DNA of 64,000 nucleotides from Spongisporangium articulatum (lineage in GTDB: Bacteria; Actinomycetota; Actinomycetes; Actinomycetales; Kineosporiaceae): contig NZ_JBITLV010000007.1 of assembly GCF_044465595.1 (NCBI RefSeq), positions 1 through 64,000 of the forward strand, read 5' to 3'. Position 1 is the first letter of the stretch. Each line of letters starts with the position of its first letter. The notes under the pieces are model-generated. The model had not been told where the DNA came from. It worked only from the letters and a program-made list of their open reading frames with translations, and ran no database searches. Shown here piece after piece: positions 18,356-28,160 of the stretch. A program made the translations under genes and the position numbers.

Positions 18356-20856
18356 TGATCTACGACGACGCGCCCGGTGCGACGTACCGGGTGCAGGTGC
18401 GCGCGGAGTTCGGCTTCGCCGAGGTCGCCGGCCTCGCCGAGTACCTGGCCGCCCTCGGCGTCAGCCACGTCTACCTCTCCCCCGTCCTGCAGGCGACCCC
18501 GGGGTCGGCGCACGGGTACGACGTCGTGGACCACACGAGGCTGTCGGCCGAGGCCGGCGGCGAGGCCGGGTTCGCGGAACTGCACCGGGCGCTGCAGGCG
18601 CACGGCCTGCGGGCGGTGGCCGACGTCGTCCCGAACCACATGGCCGTGCCGACGCCGGCCCGGCTGAACGCGCCCCTGTGGGACGTGCTCGCGCAGGGCC
18701 GGGACTCGGCGTTCGCGCACTGGTTCGACGTCGACTGGTCGCCGTACCCGGGCCGCTCGCACGGGCAGCTGCTGATGCCGGTGCTCGGCGGTCCGGTCGG
18801 CGACGTCGTCGCGGACGGCGAGCTGACCGTCGACGCGTCGGCCGCGGGCGGGCCGGTGCTGCGCTACTACGAGCACGAGTTCCCGCTCCGGAAAGGCACC
18901 TCCGAGCTGCCGATGGCCGAGCTGCTGGACGCCCAGTGGTACCGGCCGGCCTGGTGGCGGGTCGGCGGTGAGGAACTGAACTACCGGCGCTTCTTCGACG
19001 TCACGTCGCTGATCGCCGTACGCGTCGAGGAACCCGACGTGTTCGACGCGACGCACGCACTGATCGCGCGACTCGTGGCGGAGGGCGGGCTGTCCGGGTT
19101 GCGGATCGACCACCCCGACGGCCTGGCCGACCCGGCCGGGTACCTGCGCCGGCTGCAGGCGGCGACCGGCGGAGCCTGGGTCGTGGTGGAGAAGATCCTC
19201 GAGGGCGACGAGGCGCTGCCGGAGGGGTGGGCCTGCGCGGGGACCACCGGGTACGACGCGCTGAACGCCGTCCAGGGGGTGTTCGTCGACCCCGACGGCG
19301 AGGGCACGCTGACCCGGCTCGCGGAACCCGAGGGCGTCGACGAGGACTACCTCGACCAGATGGTCGAGAACGCCAAGTTCACCGCGCTCGACATGGTGCT
19401 GCAGCCGGAGCTCGACCGGCTACTGACGCTGCTGGTGCGGATCTGCGCGACCGATCTCGAACTGCGCGACCACACGAGAAGCAGCCTGCAGCAGGCCCTC
19501 TCGCACCTGCTGGTGGCCATGGACCGGTACCGGGCCTACGCCGAACCCGGCGAGCCGGCGCCGATCGAGTCGCAGCGCGTGCTCGACATGGCGGTGGCCC
19601 GGGCCGCCGCGGCCCTCGACGCGGCCGGCGGCTGGCAACTCGGCGAGCAGACGCTGGCGGCGCTGCGGGCGATCCGCGAGATCGCCTTGGATTCGGCGTC
19701 CGCCGACCCGCTGCGCCGCGAGTTCTGCACCCGCTTCCAGCAGACCTGCGGTCCGGTGATGGCCAAGGGCATCGAGGACACCCTCTTCTACCGGACGACG
19801 CGCCTGCTCGCGCTCAACGAGGTCGGCGCCGACCCGCACCGGTTCTCGTTCTCCCCCGAGGAGTTCCACGAGTTCGCGGACCGGTTGCAACGCGACTGGC
19901 CGCAGACGATGACCACCCTGTCCACGCACGACACGAAGCGCTCCGAGGACGCCCGGGCCCGCCTGCTGACGCTCTCCGAGATGCCCGGCGAGTGGGCCCG
20001 CGCCGTCCTGGAGTGGGAGGACCTGGCGGAGCGACACCTGGACGACGGATGGCCCGCCGGGCAGACCCGGTACCTGCTGTGGCAGACGCTGGTCGCGATC
20101 TGGGGCGAGGCCGGGCCACCGTCCCCGGACCGGGTGCTGGCCTACCTGGAGAAGGCCGTCCGGGAGGCCAAGGTCTGGACGTCGTGGACCGCCCCCAACG
20201 AGGGCTACGAGGCCTCGACCGCCGCGTTCGCCGGCGGCGTCCTCGCCGACCTCGACCTGGTCGCCTCCATCGGGGGTTTCGTCGAGCGGCTCGCCCCGGC
20301 GGACCGGGTGAACGTGCTCGGCCAGAAGCTCGTGCAGCTGACCATGCCGGGCGTGCCGGACGTGTACCAGGGCTGCGAGGCCGTCGACCGCTCGCTCGTC
20401 GACCCGGACAACCGGCGCCCGGTCGACTACGCCTTCCGCCGGGAGGTGCTGACCCGCCTCGACGACGGCGTCCGGCCCGACGCGTTCGACCCCGCCGACC
20501 GGCTGGACGCCGAGAAGCTGCTGGTCACGTCCCGGGCCCTGCGGTTGCGGCGCGACCTCCCCCGGACCTTCGGCCCGAGCACGGGCGCGGCCGGTGGGTA
20601 CGTCCCGGTGCCGACCGGCTCCGAGCACCTGTTCGCCTTCGCCCGCGGCGGCGACACGCTCGAGAGCTGCACCGTCCTGAGCGTGGTGACGCGGTTGCAC
20701 GTCGGCCTGATGGCGAGCGGTGGCTGGGACGACTCGCCCCTCACGCTGCCCCCGGGCACCTGGACCGACGTGCTCACCGGGCGCGAGTGGAGCGTGGAGG
20801 CGCCCGTCGTCCTGCTCCTCGCCGACCTGCCCGTGGCGCTGCTCGTCCGTGACTGA
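18355..20856 (+). CDS. treY: Malto-oligosyltrehalose synthase
   Basis: This 833-residue GH13 enzyme converts the reducing-end alpha-1,4 bond of maltodextrins into the alpha,alpha-1,1 bond of trehalose. Characteristic features are the start TYRVQVRAEFGFAEVAGLAEYL, then SHVYLSPVLQATPGSAHGYD, the nucleophile D252 in GLRIDHPDGLADP, the acid E in VVVEKIL, and STHDTKRSEDARARL. The GTG at 18355 shares its G with the TAG of glgX, so translation is coupled. It is the second gene of the treX-treY-SDR-treZ unit. Confidence 0.94.
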
Positions 20857-20894
20857 CGCCCGCATCCGACGCCCGTATCCAGCGCCGACGGTGT

Positions 20895-20916
20895 GCGCGG
20901 TTCCGCAGAACCGCGC
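20895..20916. repeat. Palindrome GCGCGGTTC-n4-GAACCGCGC after treY
   Basis: Nine-base arms flank a 4-base loop, about 40 bases after the treY stop. A nearly identical palindrome lies at 129-146. It has no T-run; it may be a weak terminator or a dispersed palindromic unit. Confidence 0.55.
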
Positions 20917-21040
20917 CGACTGGGCGCTTCGAAAACGCGCCTCGACGATCGTCGATGTGCCCCGAACGGGCCGGCCGGTCGGCCGTCAGGCCCCGGAGAG
21001 CCCGGAGGTCGCCATCGCGCGCGGCCCCCGCCGCCCCCGA

Positions 21041-21046
21041 TAGGTT
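21041..21046 (+). promoter_or_regulatory. -10 box for the SDR gene
   Basis: TAGGTT is followed by GACGCCC and then ATG at 21054, a 7-base spacing suggesting a leaderless message independent of treY. Confidence 0.5.
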
Positions 21047-21053
21047 GACGCCC

Positions 21054-21830
21054 ATGCCCATCGCCCTCGTCACCGGCCCGACCGCCGGCATCGGTGCCGC
21101 CTTCGCCCGGCAGTTGGCCACGGACGGCCACGACCTCGTCCTCGTCGCCCGCGACTCCGCCCGCCTCGAGGCGTTGCGCGCCGAGCTCGAACCACTCGGC
21201 CGCACCGTCGAGCTGATCACCGCCGACCTGAGCGACCCCGCGGCCCGCGAGCCCGTGGTGGCCCGGCTGCAGGCCACGGAGCGGCCCGTCGACCTGCTGG
21301 TGAACAACGCGGGCATCGGCACGTCGGGCGAGTTCTGGACCGCCGACTACGAAACCCTGCACCGGCAGCTCGAACTCAACGTGACGGCCCTGCTGCAGCT
21401 GACCCACGCGGTGCTGCCGGGCATGATCGCCCGGGGCAGCGGCGCGGTGATCAACGTGGCGAGCGTGGCGGGGCTGGTCCCGGGGCGCGGGTCGACCTAC
21501 TCGGCCAGCAAGGCGTGGGCGGTCTCGTTCAGCGAGGGCCTGTCGGCGGGGTTGACGGGCACGGGCGTGAAGGTGATGGCGCTGTGCCCGGGGTTCACCC
21601 GCACCGAGTTCCACGAGCGGGCCGGCATCGACATGAGCTCCAGCCCCGGCGGGGTGTGGCTGAAGGCGGAGGACGTGGTGTCCACCGGCCTGAAGGACCT
21701 GGCCCGCGACGCCGTCGTCTCCGTACCCGACGTGCGGTACAAGGCCGTGGTGGTCGCCAGTCGGCTGATCCCGCGCCGGATCACCCGCGCCGTCGCCTCC
21801 CGGGCCGGCGGCGCCCGCGGCCGTACCTGA
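21054..21830 (+). CDS. Short-chain dehydrogenase/reductase (SDR)
   Basis: This 258-residue classical SDR has a variant cofactor motif T-G-P-T-A-G-I-G (residues 7-14), the N-N-A-G motif in LLVNNAGIG, a catalytic serine in VINVASVAG and Y-x-x-x-K in STYSASKAW. The last 40 residues extend to a basic tail (RLIPRRITRAVASR), as in the DltE/YqjQ-like subgroup. Substrate unknown. It has its own -10 element and interrupts the treY-treZ order, about 30 bases before treZ, so a link to trehalose metabolism is not established. Confidence 0.88.
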   Translation: MPIALVTGPTAGIGAAFARQLATDGHDLVLVARDSARLEALRAELEPLGRTVELITADLSDPAAREPVVARLQATERPVDLLVNNAGIGTSGEFWTADYETLHRQLELNVTALLQLTHAVLPGMIARGSGAVINVASVAGLVPGRGSTYSASKAWAVSFSEGLSAGLTGTGVKVMALCPGFTRTEFHERAGIDMSSSPGGVWLKAEDVVSTGLKDLARDAVVSVPDVRYKAVVVASRLIPRRITRAVASRAGGARGRT

Positions 21831-21860
21831 TCTCTTCACTCCTTCTCGAAAGGGCACTGC

Positions 21861-23747
21861 GTGCACGAGTTCTCGGTCTGGGCCCCGAACGCGGCCCGGG
21901 TGATGCTGCACCTGCCCGGCACGGGCCCCGAGCCCGGCAACGGTGAGCAGCCGGGCGACGAGCACCACGAGCGCGTCGTCCCGATGGACCGCGCGGACGG
22001 CGGCTGGTGGCGCGCGTCGGTGCTCGGCGCCGGGCACGGCACCGACTACTCGTTCACCCTCGACGGCGGCCCGCCGCGGCCCGATCCGCGCAGCGCCTGG
22101 CAACCGGCCGGCGTGCACGGCCCGAGCCGCGTCTTCGACCCCGGCTGGTACGACTGGTCGGACGCCGGCTGGGCCGGCGTGGCGGTGGCCGACGGGCCGG
22201 TCTTCTACGAGCTGCACGTCGGAACCTTCACCCCCACCGGCACTCTCGACTCCGCGATCGACCGGCTGGGTCATCTCGTGGAGCTCGGGGTGGACGTCGT
22301 CGAGCTGCTGCCCGTCGCCGGGTCACCCGGGCCGCGGGGCTGGGGCTACGACGGCGTGAACCTGTACGCGGTGCACGAGGCCTACGGCGGGCCGGAGGCG
22401 TTGCAGCGGTTCGTCGACGCGGCGCACGGGCACGGTCTGGCCGTCTGCCTCGACGTGGTCTACAACCACCTCGGACCGGACGGGAACTACCTGCGCGACT
22501 TCGGGCCCTACTTCTCCGGGAAGCACCACACGCCGTGGGGAGAGGCGGTGAACCTCGACGACGAGGGGGCGCCGGCGGTGCGCGCGTTCATCGTCGACAA
22601 CGCGGTGCGCTGGTTCCGCGACTTCCACGTCGACTGCCTGCGGCTGGACGCCGTGCACGCCCTCGTCGACAGCTCGCCCCAGCACATCCTGGCCGAGCTC
22701 TCCGACGCCGTGGCCGCCCTGTCCGCGCAGCTGGGCCGCCCGCTCGGGCTGGTCGCCGAGAGTGACCTGAACGACCCGGCCACGGTGGAGGCGACCAGCG
22801 ACGGCGGGTTCGGCATGGACGCCCAGTGGGCCGACGACGTCCACCACGCCCTGCACGCCTGGCTGACCGGCGAGACGTTCGGCTACTACTGCGACTTCGG
22901 CTCCGTCGAGGTACTGGCCCGGGTGCTGACCGGGGTGTTCCGGCACACCGGCGACTACTCGGCCTTCCGTGGGCAGACCTGGGGGCACCCGGTCGACCCG
23001 GCCCGGCACCGCGGGCACTCGTTCGTCGTGGCGACGCAGACCCACGACCAGGTCGGCAACCGGGCCGCGGGTGACCGGCCGTCCGCGAGCCAGTCCCCCG
23101 GCCGGCTCGCGGCGGCGGCCGCGCTCGTGCTCACCTCACCGTTCACGCCGATGCTGTTCATGGGCGAGGAGTGGGCCGCGAGCACCCCCTGGCAGTTCTT
23201 CACCAGTTTCGAGTCGCCCGAGCTCGCGCAGGCGGTCCGGGAGGGGCGCCGGGCGGAGTTCGCGGGCCACGGTGGGGACTGGAGCGCGGACGACGTCCCC
23301 GACCCGCAGGACCCGGCCACCCGCGACCGGTCCGTGCTGGACTGGTCGGAGCCGGGCACGGGCGAGCACGCCCCGCTGCTCGAGTGGTACCGCGCGCTGA
23401 TCGCCCTGCGCCGCGAGGAGCCGGAACTGCGCGACGACGACCTGGCCGCCGTCCGCGTCGACGTCCCGGACGACCCGGCCGAGAACTGGGTCGCTGTGCA
23501 CCGCGGGCGGTTCTCGGTACTGGTGAACATCGGGCCCCGACCGGCCACCCTGCCGTGCGGGGAGGGCGCACGGTCCCGGCTGGGTTTCGGCGAGGTCGGC
23601 TGGGAGGACCCCGGGGGACGCAGCCCGGTGACCCGGGCCGGCACGTATCTTCTGGGACCCGACTCCGTGGCGGTCGTGGCCGTACCGCGGTCCGACTGGT
23701 ACATGGATAGGGACGGAAACTTCAGCTACGAGGAGCCCCACGCATGA
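21861..23747 (+). CDS. treZ: Malto-oligosyltrehalose trehalohydrolase
   Basis: This 628-residue GH13 enzyme cleaves trehalose from the end formed by TreY. It begins with the E-set domain (HEFSVWAPNAARVMLHL). The barrel contains ELHVGTFTPTGTLD, the nucleophile D263 in CLRLDAVHAL, the acid E300 in LVAESDLNDP, and T-H-D-Q-V-G-N-R-A-A-G-D-R, a signature of the family. The GTG start at 21861 follows a CTCGAAAGGG stretch. The last codons overlap the enoyl-CoA hydratase start by four bases (ATGA). Confidence 0.94.
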   Translation: MHEFSVWAPNAARVMLHLPGTGPEPGNGEQPGDEHHERVVPMDRADGGWWRASVLGAGHGTDYSFTLDGGPPRPDPRSAWQPAGVHGPSRVFDPGWYDWSDAGWAGVAVADGPVFYELHVGTFTPTGTLDSAIDRLGHLVELGVDVVELLPVAGSPGPRGWGYDGVNLYAVHEAYGGPEALQRFVDAAHGHGLAVCLDVVYNHLGPDGNYLRDFGPYFSGKHHTPWGEAVNLDDEGAPAVRAFIVDNAVRWFRDFHVDCLRLDAVHALVDSSPQHILAELSDAVAALSAQLGRPLGLVAESDLNDPATVEATSDGGFGMDAQWADDVHHALHAWLTGETFGYYCDFGSVEVLARVLTGVFRHTGDYSAFRGQTWGHPVDPARHRGHSFVVATQTHDQVGNRAAGDRPSASQSPGRLAAAAALVLTSPFTPMLFMGEEWAASTPWQFFTSFESPELAQAVREGRRAEFAGHGGDWSADDVPDPQDPATRDRSVLDWSEPGTGEHAPLLEWYRALIALRREEPELRDDDLAAVRVDVPDDPAENWVAVHRGRFSVLVNIGPRPATLPCGEGARSRLGFGEVGWEDPGGRSPVTRAGTYLLGPDSVAVVAVPRSDWYMDRDGNFSYEEPHA

Positions 23748-24493
23748 TCGGCATCGAGGAACGCGGCGCAGTGACGGTCCTGCGGATCGAGCGGCACGCG
23801 CAGCGCAACGCGTTGAACGCCGAGCACGCCCGGGGGCTGCTCGACGCGGCGACGAAGGCGAGCCAGTCCGGCGCCCGCTGCCTGGTCATCACCGGGGAGG
23901 GCAGCACGTTCTGCGCCGGGGCCGACCTCGACACCGTGCGCGACCCCGGGTTCACCCGCACCCTGGCCGACCTGCTGCAGGGCCTGGTCCGGCTGCCGAT
24001 CCCCGTGATCGCCGGGCTCAACGGGCCGGCCATCGGCGCCGGCTGCCAGCTGGCCATCGCCTGCGACCTGCGGGTCGGCGCACCCACGGTCCGGTTCTCC
24101 GTGCCCACCGTGCGGTTGGGCCTGGCCCTGGACGCCTGGTCGATCCAGCGGTTGATCTCGCTGATCGGCGGTGGCCCGTCGCGGGCGCTGCTGCTGGGCG
24201 CCGACACCCTCGAGGTGCAGCGGGCCTACAACGTGGGCCTGGTCGACCGCCTCGGCGAGGTCGACGCGGCGATCGCGTGGGCCGAGGAGATCGCGGCGAT
24301 GGCGCCGCTGGCCATGACCTTCAACAAGCTGGCCCTGAACCGCCTGGTCGCGACCGGCGACGCCCACCCGGACGTGATCGCGCCCGACGACGCCGTCGAG
24401 GCCAGCTTCGACGTCGTGTGGGGCAGCGACGACTCGTGGGAGGGCCTGCGGGCCCGGGCCGACCGGCGGCAGCCCAACTTCCAGGGGAAGTAG
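23744..24493 (+). CDS. Enoyl-CoA hydratase/isomerase family protein
   Basis: This 249-residue crotonase-fold protein has the oxyanion-hole region FCAGADLDTVRD near residue 60 and the second motif L-N-G-P-A-I-G-A-G-C-Q-L-A-I-A-C-D-L near residue 95. The usual catalytic glutamate of the hydratases at the G-C-x-L/E position is not obvious; VRFSVPTVRLGLALDAW replaces the common P-E-x-x-L-G motif, so the reaction may differ from plain hydration. The start overlaps treZ by four bases, which places it in that transcript even though the functions appear unrelated. Confidence 0.83.
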   Translation: MIGIEERGAVTVLRIERHAQRNALNAEHARGLLDAATKASQSGARCLVITGEGSTFCAGADLDTVRDPGFTRTLADLLQGLVRLPIPVIAGLNGPAIGAGCQLAIACDLRVGAPTVRFSVPTVRLGLALDAWSIQRLISLIGGGPSRALLLGADTLEVQRAYNVGLVDRLGEVDAAIAWAEEIAAMAPLAMTFNKLALNRLVATGDAHPDVIAPDDAVEASFDVVWGSDDSWEGLRARADRRQPNFQGK

Positions 24494-24501
24494 CCGGGTG
24501 C

Positions 24502-24507
24502 AAGGAT
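24502..24507 (+). promoter_or_regulatory. -10-like element for the SufE gene
   Basis: AAGGAT is followed by GACGTG and then ATG at 24514, the 6-base spacing seen for other leaderless starts here. The first base departs from TAnnnT. Confidence 0.35.
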
Positions 24508-24513
24508 GACGTG

Positions 24514-25002
24514 ATGCCCCCGTCGAATCAGCCCACCTTGCCCGAGTCGTTCGCGCAGATCGCCGACGACTTCCAGGCCCTCGGTAAGCAGGACCGGCTG
24601 CAGCTCCTGATGGAGTTCGCCCGGGAGCTGCCCGCCCTGCCCGAGCGCTACGCGGGCGACCACGACGGCATGGAACGGGTCGCGGAGTGCATGTCGCCCG
24701 CCTTCGTGAAGGTCGAGCTCGACGGTGGCCTCGACGACCCGGTGCGGATCTACTTCGACGCCCCGCCGGAGGCGCCGACCACCCGCGGCTTCGCCAGCAT
24801 CCTGAGCGAGGGCCTCGCCGGGCTCACCGCCCGGGAACTGCTCGAGGTACCGGACGACGTCCCGGGCCGGCTGGGCCTGTCGGAGGCGATCAGCCAGCAG
24901 CGGCTCGGTGGCATGGCGGGCATGCTCGGCCGGATCAAGCGGCAGGTCCGCACCGGCCTGGGCATCGGCTCCCAGGTTCCGTCAGACCTGCGCGACGCAT
25001 GA
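24514..25002 (+). CDS. sufE: SufE family Fe-S metabolism protein
   Basis: This 162-residue protein has the SufE fold: an opening helix (LPESFAQIADDFQALGKQDRLQLLMEFAREL) and a cysteine in RVAECMSPAFVKVEL at the position of the sulfur-accepting Cys. The later A-P-P-E-A-P-T-T-R-G-F-A-S-I-L segment is typical of actinobacterial members. SufE accepts persulfide from a cysteine desulfurase for Fe-S cluster assembly; no desulfurase is encoded nearby. A GTG three bases upstream is also possible. The stop overlaps the next gene by four bases. Confidence 0.85.
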   Translation: MPPSNQPTLPESFAQIADDFQALGKQDRLQLLMEFARELPALPERYAGDHDGMERVAECMSPAFVKVELDGGLDDPVRIYFDAPPEAPTTRGFASILSEGLAGLTARELLEVPDDVPGRLGLSEAISQQRLGGMAGMLGRIKRQVRTGLGIGSQVPSDLRDA

Positions 25003-25784
25003 CCGTCCTGCAGCTCCTGCTGCCGGGGTCGGCCGACGTCGGGGACCTGACCCTCGACCGCGCCTCCGCGCTGCAGGCCCTCGCCGACCTGTACGCCTAC
25101 CCCGACCCGATGCCCGCCCGGGGCTGGGTCCGGGCCAACATGGTCTCGACGCTGGACGGCTCGGCGACCGGCGCGGACGGGCGGTCCGGGACGATCAACG
25201 CCCCCGCCGACACCGCCGTGTTCGGGGTGCTGCGCGCTCTGGCCGACGTGATCCTGGTCGGGGCCGGCACAGTCCGCGCCGAGGGCTACGGGCCGCCCGA
25301 GGCACGGGCGGCGTTCGCCGACCGGCGGGCCGCCGCGGGCCAGGCGCCCGCCGCGTGCCTGGCCGTCGTGACCCGCTCCGGCGACGGTCTGAAGCCCGAG
25401 CTGTTCACGGGACCGAACCCGAGCCTCGTCGTCACCACGGCCGATGCCGACCTGCCCGCCCTGCGCGGCCTGGCCGGGCCGGACCGGGTGATCGTCGCGG
25501 GTGACGGCGGGGAACTCGACCTGGCGGACGCCGTCCAGGTGCTGGCGTCGCGCGGGCTGGGCCGGGTGCTGCTCGAGGGCGGTCCGACCCTGCTGGCCCG
25601 GGCGATGGCCGCGGGCCGGGTCGAGGAACTGTGCCTGACCTGGTCGCCGCTGCTGGTCGGCGGCGACGGCCCCCGGATCGCGCACGGGCCGGGGTTCGTG
25701 CACCAGGCCCGGCTCGCGCACCTGATCCACGCCGACGGCCTGCTGCTCGGGCGGTGGCTGGTGCACGACCAGCCCAACGACTAG
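24999..25784 (+). CDS. Pyrimidine reductase family protein (RibD C-terminal domain)
   Basis: This 261-residue single-domain protein belongs to the RibD-C/dihydrofolate reductase-like fold that reduces the ribosyl group of a pyrimidine intermediate in riboflavin synthesis. Seen are ANMVSTLDGSATGADGRSG (about 45-63), GAGTVRAEGYGP (about 87-98) and LLEGGPTLLARAMAAG (about 190-205), the NADPH-binding motifs. Stand-alone copies in actinobacteria are common and their substrate is not always known. The ATG overlaps sufE (ATGA). The stop shares a CTAG with the convergent diguanylate cyclase gene. Confidence 0.85.
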   Translation: MTVLQLLLPGSADVGDLTLDRASALQALADLYAYPDPMPARGWVRANMVSTLDGSATGADGRSGTINAPADTAVFGVLRALADVILVGAGTVRAEGYGPPEARAAFADRRAAAGQAPAACLAVVTRSGDGLKPELFTGPNPSLVVTTADADLPALRGLAGPDRVIVAGDGGELDLADAVQVLASRGLGRVLLEGGPTLLARAMAAGRVEELCLTWSPLLVGGDGPRIAHGPGFVHQARLAHLIHADGLLLGRWLVHDQPND

Positions 25785-27040
25785 CCCTGCTTCTGCGCCT
25801 GCTTGTTCGAGTACATCTGCCGGTCGGCCTGTTCGAGCAGGGCGTCGAGATCGGTGTCCTCGAGGGTGGCCATGGCCAGCCCGAAGCTGGCCCGGGGCAC
25901 GATCTCCGCGGCGGGCAGCACCACCGGCTGCTCGACCGCCGTGTGACACCGGGTCACGAAACCCGTTGCGTCCCAGTCCTTCGGCAGCCGCCGCAGGAGC
26001 AGCACGAACTCGTCCCCGCCGAGCCGCACGGCCAGGTCGTCGGCCCGCACGACGCGGGCCAGGCGCTGCGCCACGGCCTGCAGCAGCAGGTCGCCGCTGG
26101 CGTGCCCGAGCGTGTCGTTGACCTGTTTGAACCCGTCCAGGTCGACGTAGACGAGGGCGACGCTCTCGTCCCGGTCCGGGGCTTGCGCGGCCGCCCGCAA
26201 CGTCTCCTGCAGCTGCAGCCGGTTGGGCAGCCCGGTCAGCGCGTCGTGCCGGGAGGCGTGGTGGGCCTCGGCGTGGGCGCGGCTGAGCTCCCGCTGCCGG
26301 CTCTCGTCGGCGGTGACCTCGCGCCACGTCACGACCACCCGGTCGTCGCCGACGGGGGCCATGGTGTGGTCCCAGGACGCCCGCCAGACGCCCCGGGCGT
26401 CGGTCTCGTGGTAGCGGAAGGTGGTCGTGACGTGCGCGTCGAGGGTGTCCAGCACGGCTTGCCACATCCCCGACTCGACCGCGTCGGGGAACAGGTCGCG
26501 CAGGTCACCCCCGGTGAGGTCGCCGGGGTCGGCCACCTCCAACTGGGCCGCCCCGGCCGGGTTGATCAGGACCAGCGGCAACCCCGTCACGGCCAGGTGT
26601 TCGTCGCGGGTCACGTCGTAGACGGCGAAGGCGAGCGCGGTCGCGTCGAGGGCCGTCTGCAGCACCGCGCGGACCTGAGCGGTCTGCTCGTAGGCGGCCG
26701 ACAGCAGGGCCTGCTCGGCCAGGGTCTCGGTGACGTCCCTCCCGATCAGCAGGACCCGGTCGGCGGCGGCCCGGGTCACGGCGACCTCGAGCACGGCCGG
26801 GCCCCCCGCCCCCGGGCGTTCGATCCGGTGACGGCCCCGGGCCCCGTAGGTCAGGGCACCGGCCGCCGCGCCGTGCAGGTCCTCGCGCAGGCCGCGCTCA
26901 CCGTCGGCGTACCACTGGGTGCCGGCCAGGTTGCTCGACTCCAGGAAGAACTCGCCCTCGTCGAGCCGCGCGATGGCGACGGCGTCGGGGCTGATCTCCA
27001 GCGCGGCCCAGAGCGGTCGGTCCCGGGGTTCGGTGTCCAC
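25781..27040 (-). CDS. PAS-GGDEF diguanylate cyclase
   Basis: This 419-residue protein makes cyclic di-GMP. Two N-terminal PAS-like regions (about 10-110 and 120-240, the second with FAVYDVTRDEHLAVTGLPLVLIN and a W-R-A-S-W-D-H strand) precede the GGDEF domain. The domain starts at H-D-A-L-T-G-L-P-N-R, and the active site is an intact G-G-D-E-F. An RADD inhibitory site lies exactly five residues upstream, so product feedback is likely. No EAL domain or transmembrane helix is present. The GTG at 27040 follows an AGGAGTGAAGG site; an upstream TTG at 27082 is less likely. Confidence 0.9.
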   Translation of the reverse strand: MDTEPRDRPLWAALEISPDAVAIARLDEGEFFLESSNLAGTQWYADGERGLREDLHGAAAGALTYGARGRHRIERPGAGGPAVLEVAVTRAAADRVLLIGRDVTETLAEQALLSAAYEQTAQVRAVLQTALDATALAFAVYDVTRDEHLAVTGLPLVLINPAGAAQLEVADPGDLTGGDLRDLFPDAVESGMWQAVLDTLDAHVTTTFRYHETDARGVWRASWDHTMAPVGDDRVVVTWREVTADESRQRELSRAHAEAHHASRHDALTGLPNRLQLQETLRAAAQAPDRDESVALVYVDLDGFKQVNDTLGHASGDLLLQAVAQRLARVVRADDLAVRLGGDEFVLLLRRLPKDWDATGFVTRCHTAVEQPVVLPAAEIVPRASFGLAMATLEDTDLDALLEQADRQMYSNKQAQKQG

Positions 27041-27143
27041 GGTCCGGCCTTCACTCCTCACACGTGTGGCGCACACTTCCAAGTATCGGTCTACGCCATC
27101 GGCGTCGGCCTGCGACCCGACCGCCTTGAGACCGGCGCCGTGG

Positions 27144-27149
27144 GATCAT
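27144..27149 (+). promoter_or_regulatory. -10-like element for the alpha/beta hydrolase gene
   Basis: GATCAT is followed by GAGGGC and then the ATG at 27156, a 6-base spacing as in other leaderless starts of this window. Confidence 0.35.
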
Positions 27150-27155
27150 GAGGGC

Positions 27156-28142
27156 ATGCCTGCGCCCGCCCCTGCGCATACCCCCACAGAACCGCCCCGG
27201 CCCTCCCAACTCCCCCTCGGGACCATGCCGCCCGAGGTCACGCGCTGGCCCGGGGCCGAGGTGGATGCCGGGGGCGTGCCGGTGCACGTGCGTCGCCTCG
27301 GTCGGGCGGCCGCGGGCGACCACGGCGCCACGCGCGCCGTCCTGGTGCACGGCCTCGGAGCCAGCGCCTCGGTCTGGTCCGACCTGGGGTCGTTGCTGGC
27401 CCCCCACCTCTCGATCGAGGCGGTCGACCTGCCCGGGTTCGGGATCAGCCCGCCGCCGCCCGGTGGCGACTACTCGGTGCTGCGGTTCGTCCGGACCCTG
27501 GAGGCGTACCTGGAGGCCACGGGCGGCCCGGCGCACGTCGTCGGCAACTCCTTCGGCGGCCTCGTGACGCTGGCCCTGGCGGTCCGTCGTCCTGACCTGG
27601 TGCACACGCTGACGCTCATCTCCCCGGCCGTGCCGAACCTGTTCCCGCGCGGTCCGGTCGAACTGGGCGTCGCCGTGACCGCGCTGCCCGGCGGCCGCCG
27701 CGTGCTGTCCCGGCGCTGGTCGACGACCAGCCGCGAGCAGCGCGCCGACCTGATGCTCGCCTTCCGGACCGGTTCGTCCACCGCGGCCCAGGAACGCTGG
27801 CGGACCACCGTGCTGACGGAGATCGCCGAGCAGGAGGGCGCCCGGCACTCACTCGACGCCCTGGTCCTGACCTTGCGTGGCCTGATCAACAGCTACCTCC
27901 CGCACCGGCGCCCGACCGCCTGGGAGGCCGTGCGCGGGCTGCGGGTGCCGACGCTGACCCTGTGGGGGGACGCCGACGCGCTCACCCCCGTACGGCTCGG
28001 GCGGCGGTTGTCCCGGGCGATGCCGCAGGCCGGGTACGTCGAGCTGCCGGGTGTCGGACACATGGCGCACTGCGAGGACCCGGAGACGGTCGCCCGTCTC
28101 ACCCTCGGTCACCTGGAGCGCCACGGCTACCTCCGTTCGTGA
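27156..28142 (+). CDS. Alpha/beta fold hydrolase
   Basis: This 328-residue enzyme has the canonical fold: the oxyanion strand V-L-V-H-G-L-G-A-S-A-S-V-W near residue 65, the nucleophile elbow G-N-S-F-G-G near residue 131, the acid in LWGDADALTP near residue 270 and the histidine in GVGHMAHCEDPE near residue 300. This makes it a probable carboxylesterase, C-C hydrolase or epoxide hydrolase relative; the substrate cannot be assigned. The proline-rich first 30 residues are likely disordered. It is convergent with the second hydrolase gene. Confidence 0.85.
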   Translation: MPAPAPAHTPTEPPRPSQLPLGTMPPEVTRWPGAEVDAGGVPVHVRRLGRAAAGDHGATRAVLVHGLGASASVWSDLGSLLAPHLSIEAVDLPGFGISPPPPGGDYSVLRFVRTLEAYLEATGGPAHVVGNSFGGLVTLALAVRRPDLVHTLTLISPAVPNLFPRGPVELGVAVTALPGGRRVLSRRWSTTSREQRADLMLAFRTGSSTAAQERWRTTVLTEIAEQEGARHSLDALVLTLRGLINSYLPHRRPTAWEAVRGLRVPTLTLWGDADALTPVRLGRRLSRAMPQAGYVELPGVGHMAHCEDPETVARLTLGHLERHGYLRS

Positions 28143-28160
28143 TCATGCAGAAACGCACAA

